Source of the DNA: Sherwoodlollariibacterium sp049275655
GTDB lineage: Bacteria > Omnitrophota > Gorgyraeia > Gygaellales > Profunditerraquicolaceae
Reading direction: 5' to 3'
Assembly (NCBI GenBank): GCA_049275655.1
Contig: JBASUY010000005.1
Coordinates: 1-6,136, forward strand
DNA: 6,136 nt
This document shows, in pieces, positions 6,006 through 6,136 of the stretch (its first letter is position 1; each line of letters starts with the position of its first letter). Under the pieces are notes generated by a model. It searched no databases. It was not told where the DNA came from and saw only the letters and a list, made by a program, of their open reading frames with translations. The translations under genes and the position numbers were made by a program.

Positions 6006-6136
6006 ATGCAGGCACTTAAAGATAAAATAATTGAAATATTAGTTAAAAACGGCCATATCAATGACCAGCAGTTAAAAAAAGCTCTTGAACTGCAAAAAGA
6101 TGCAGGTATTCCGTTGCGTAAAGTCCTTATTAATGA
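6006..6136 (+). CDS. Third MshEN-domain protein, N-terminal fragment (3' end outside window)
   Basis: An ATG at 6006 opens a frame still running at the window edge, giving 43 complete codons. The peptide begins MQALKDKIIEILVKNGHIND and continues through QQLKKALELQK, clearly the first motif of an MshEN domain (residues 7-30), then spacer KDAGI and the start of a second motif. It aligns without gaps to the first 43 residues of the upstream ATPase (18 identities by hand count). It also shares INDQQL, KAL and LQK with the stand-alone domain protein. The rest may be another ATPase or another free domain; that cannot be decided here. It lies 15 bases after the preceding stop and in the same frame. 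No clear Shine-Dalgarno precedes it, so the start may depend on coupling; a CTG at 5997 is a less likely alternative. Confidence 0.8.
   Translation, partial: MQALKDKIIEILVKNGHINDQQLKKALELQKDAGIPLRKVLIN

Noticed and set aside
5783..6061. A 92-residue open frame on the minus strand
   Set aside because: It is antisense to the ATPase C-terminus and to the clearly homologous start of the third MshEN gene, with no domain signal.

Overview
The window is a dense, one-directional stretch of bacterial chromosome, moderately AT-rich by eye. All genes are on the + strand. It holds five main coding regions plus the first 43 codons of a sixth that runs off the right edge. No RNA gene, mobile element or CRISPR array is visible, and the longest gap between genes is only 69 bases. 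The mix of RodA, a conserved radical SAM protein of the TIGR03960 type, a GAF/GGDEF-like regulator and GspE/PilB-type ATPase parts suggests an uncultured bacterium with a rod-shape machinery and type IV pili or a type II secretion-like system. Candidate phyla such as Omnitrophota would fit, but that is a weak guess from gene content only.

Region 1 (1-2317) is the tail of a cell-wall operon: the C-terminal half of RodA, then, one base after its stop, a 584-residue cobalamin-binding-type radical SAM protein. RodA next to TIGR03960 is an arrangement also known in Firmicutes. There the radical SAM gene is usually followed by a DUF2344 partner and RNase G, which are absent here.

Region 2 (2318-2386) is a short regulatory gap with a good sigma70-like promoter (TTGCTA, 17-base spacer, TATAAT), an AU-rich hairpin, a 14-codon mini-ORF and a strong ribosome binding site. 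It separates the wall genes from a new transcription unit.

Region 3 (2387-6136 and beyond) looks like one operon. It encodes a membrane-anchored HAMP-GAF-GGDEF protein whose GGDEF domain has lost its key residues, a free-standing MshEN (GspE/PilB N-terminal) domain protein, a complete PilB/GspE-type ATPase with its own MshEN domain, and the start of a third MshEN-bearing protein. MshEN domains are established c-di-GMP receptors in several pilus and secretion ATPases, so the layout reads as a signal-to-motor circuit. However, both the would-be cyclase and the would-be receptors deviate from the canonical c-di-GMP motifs. Either the signal is something else, or the module works by protein-protein contact. 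This is the most interesting part of the window.
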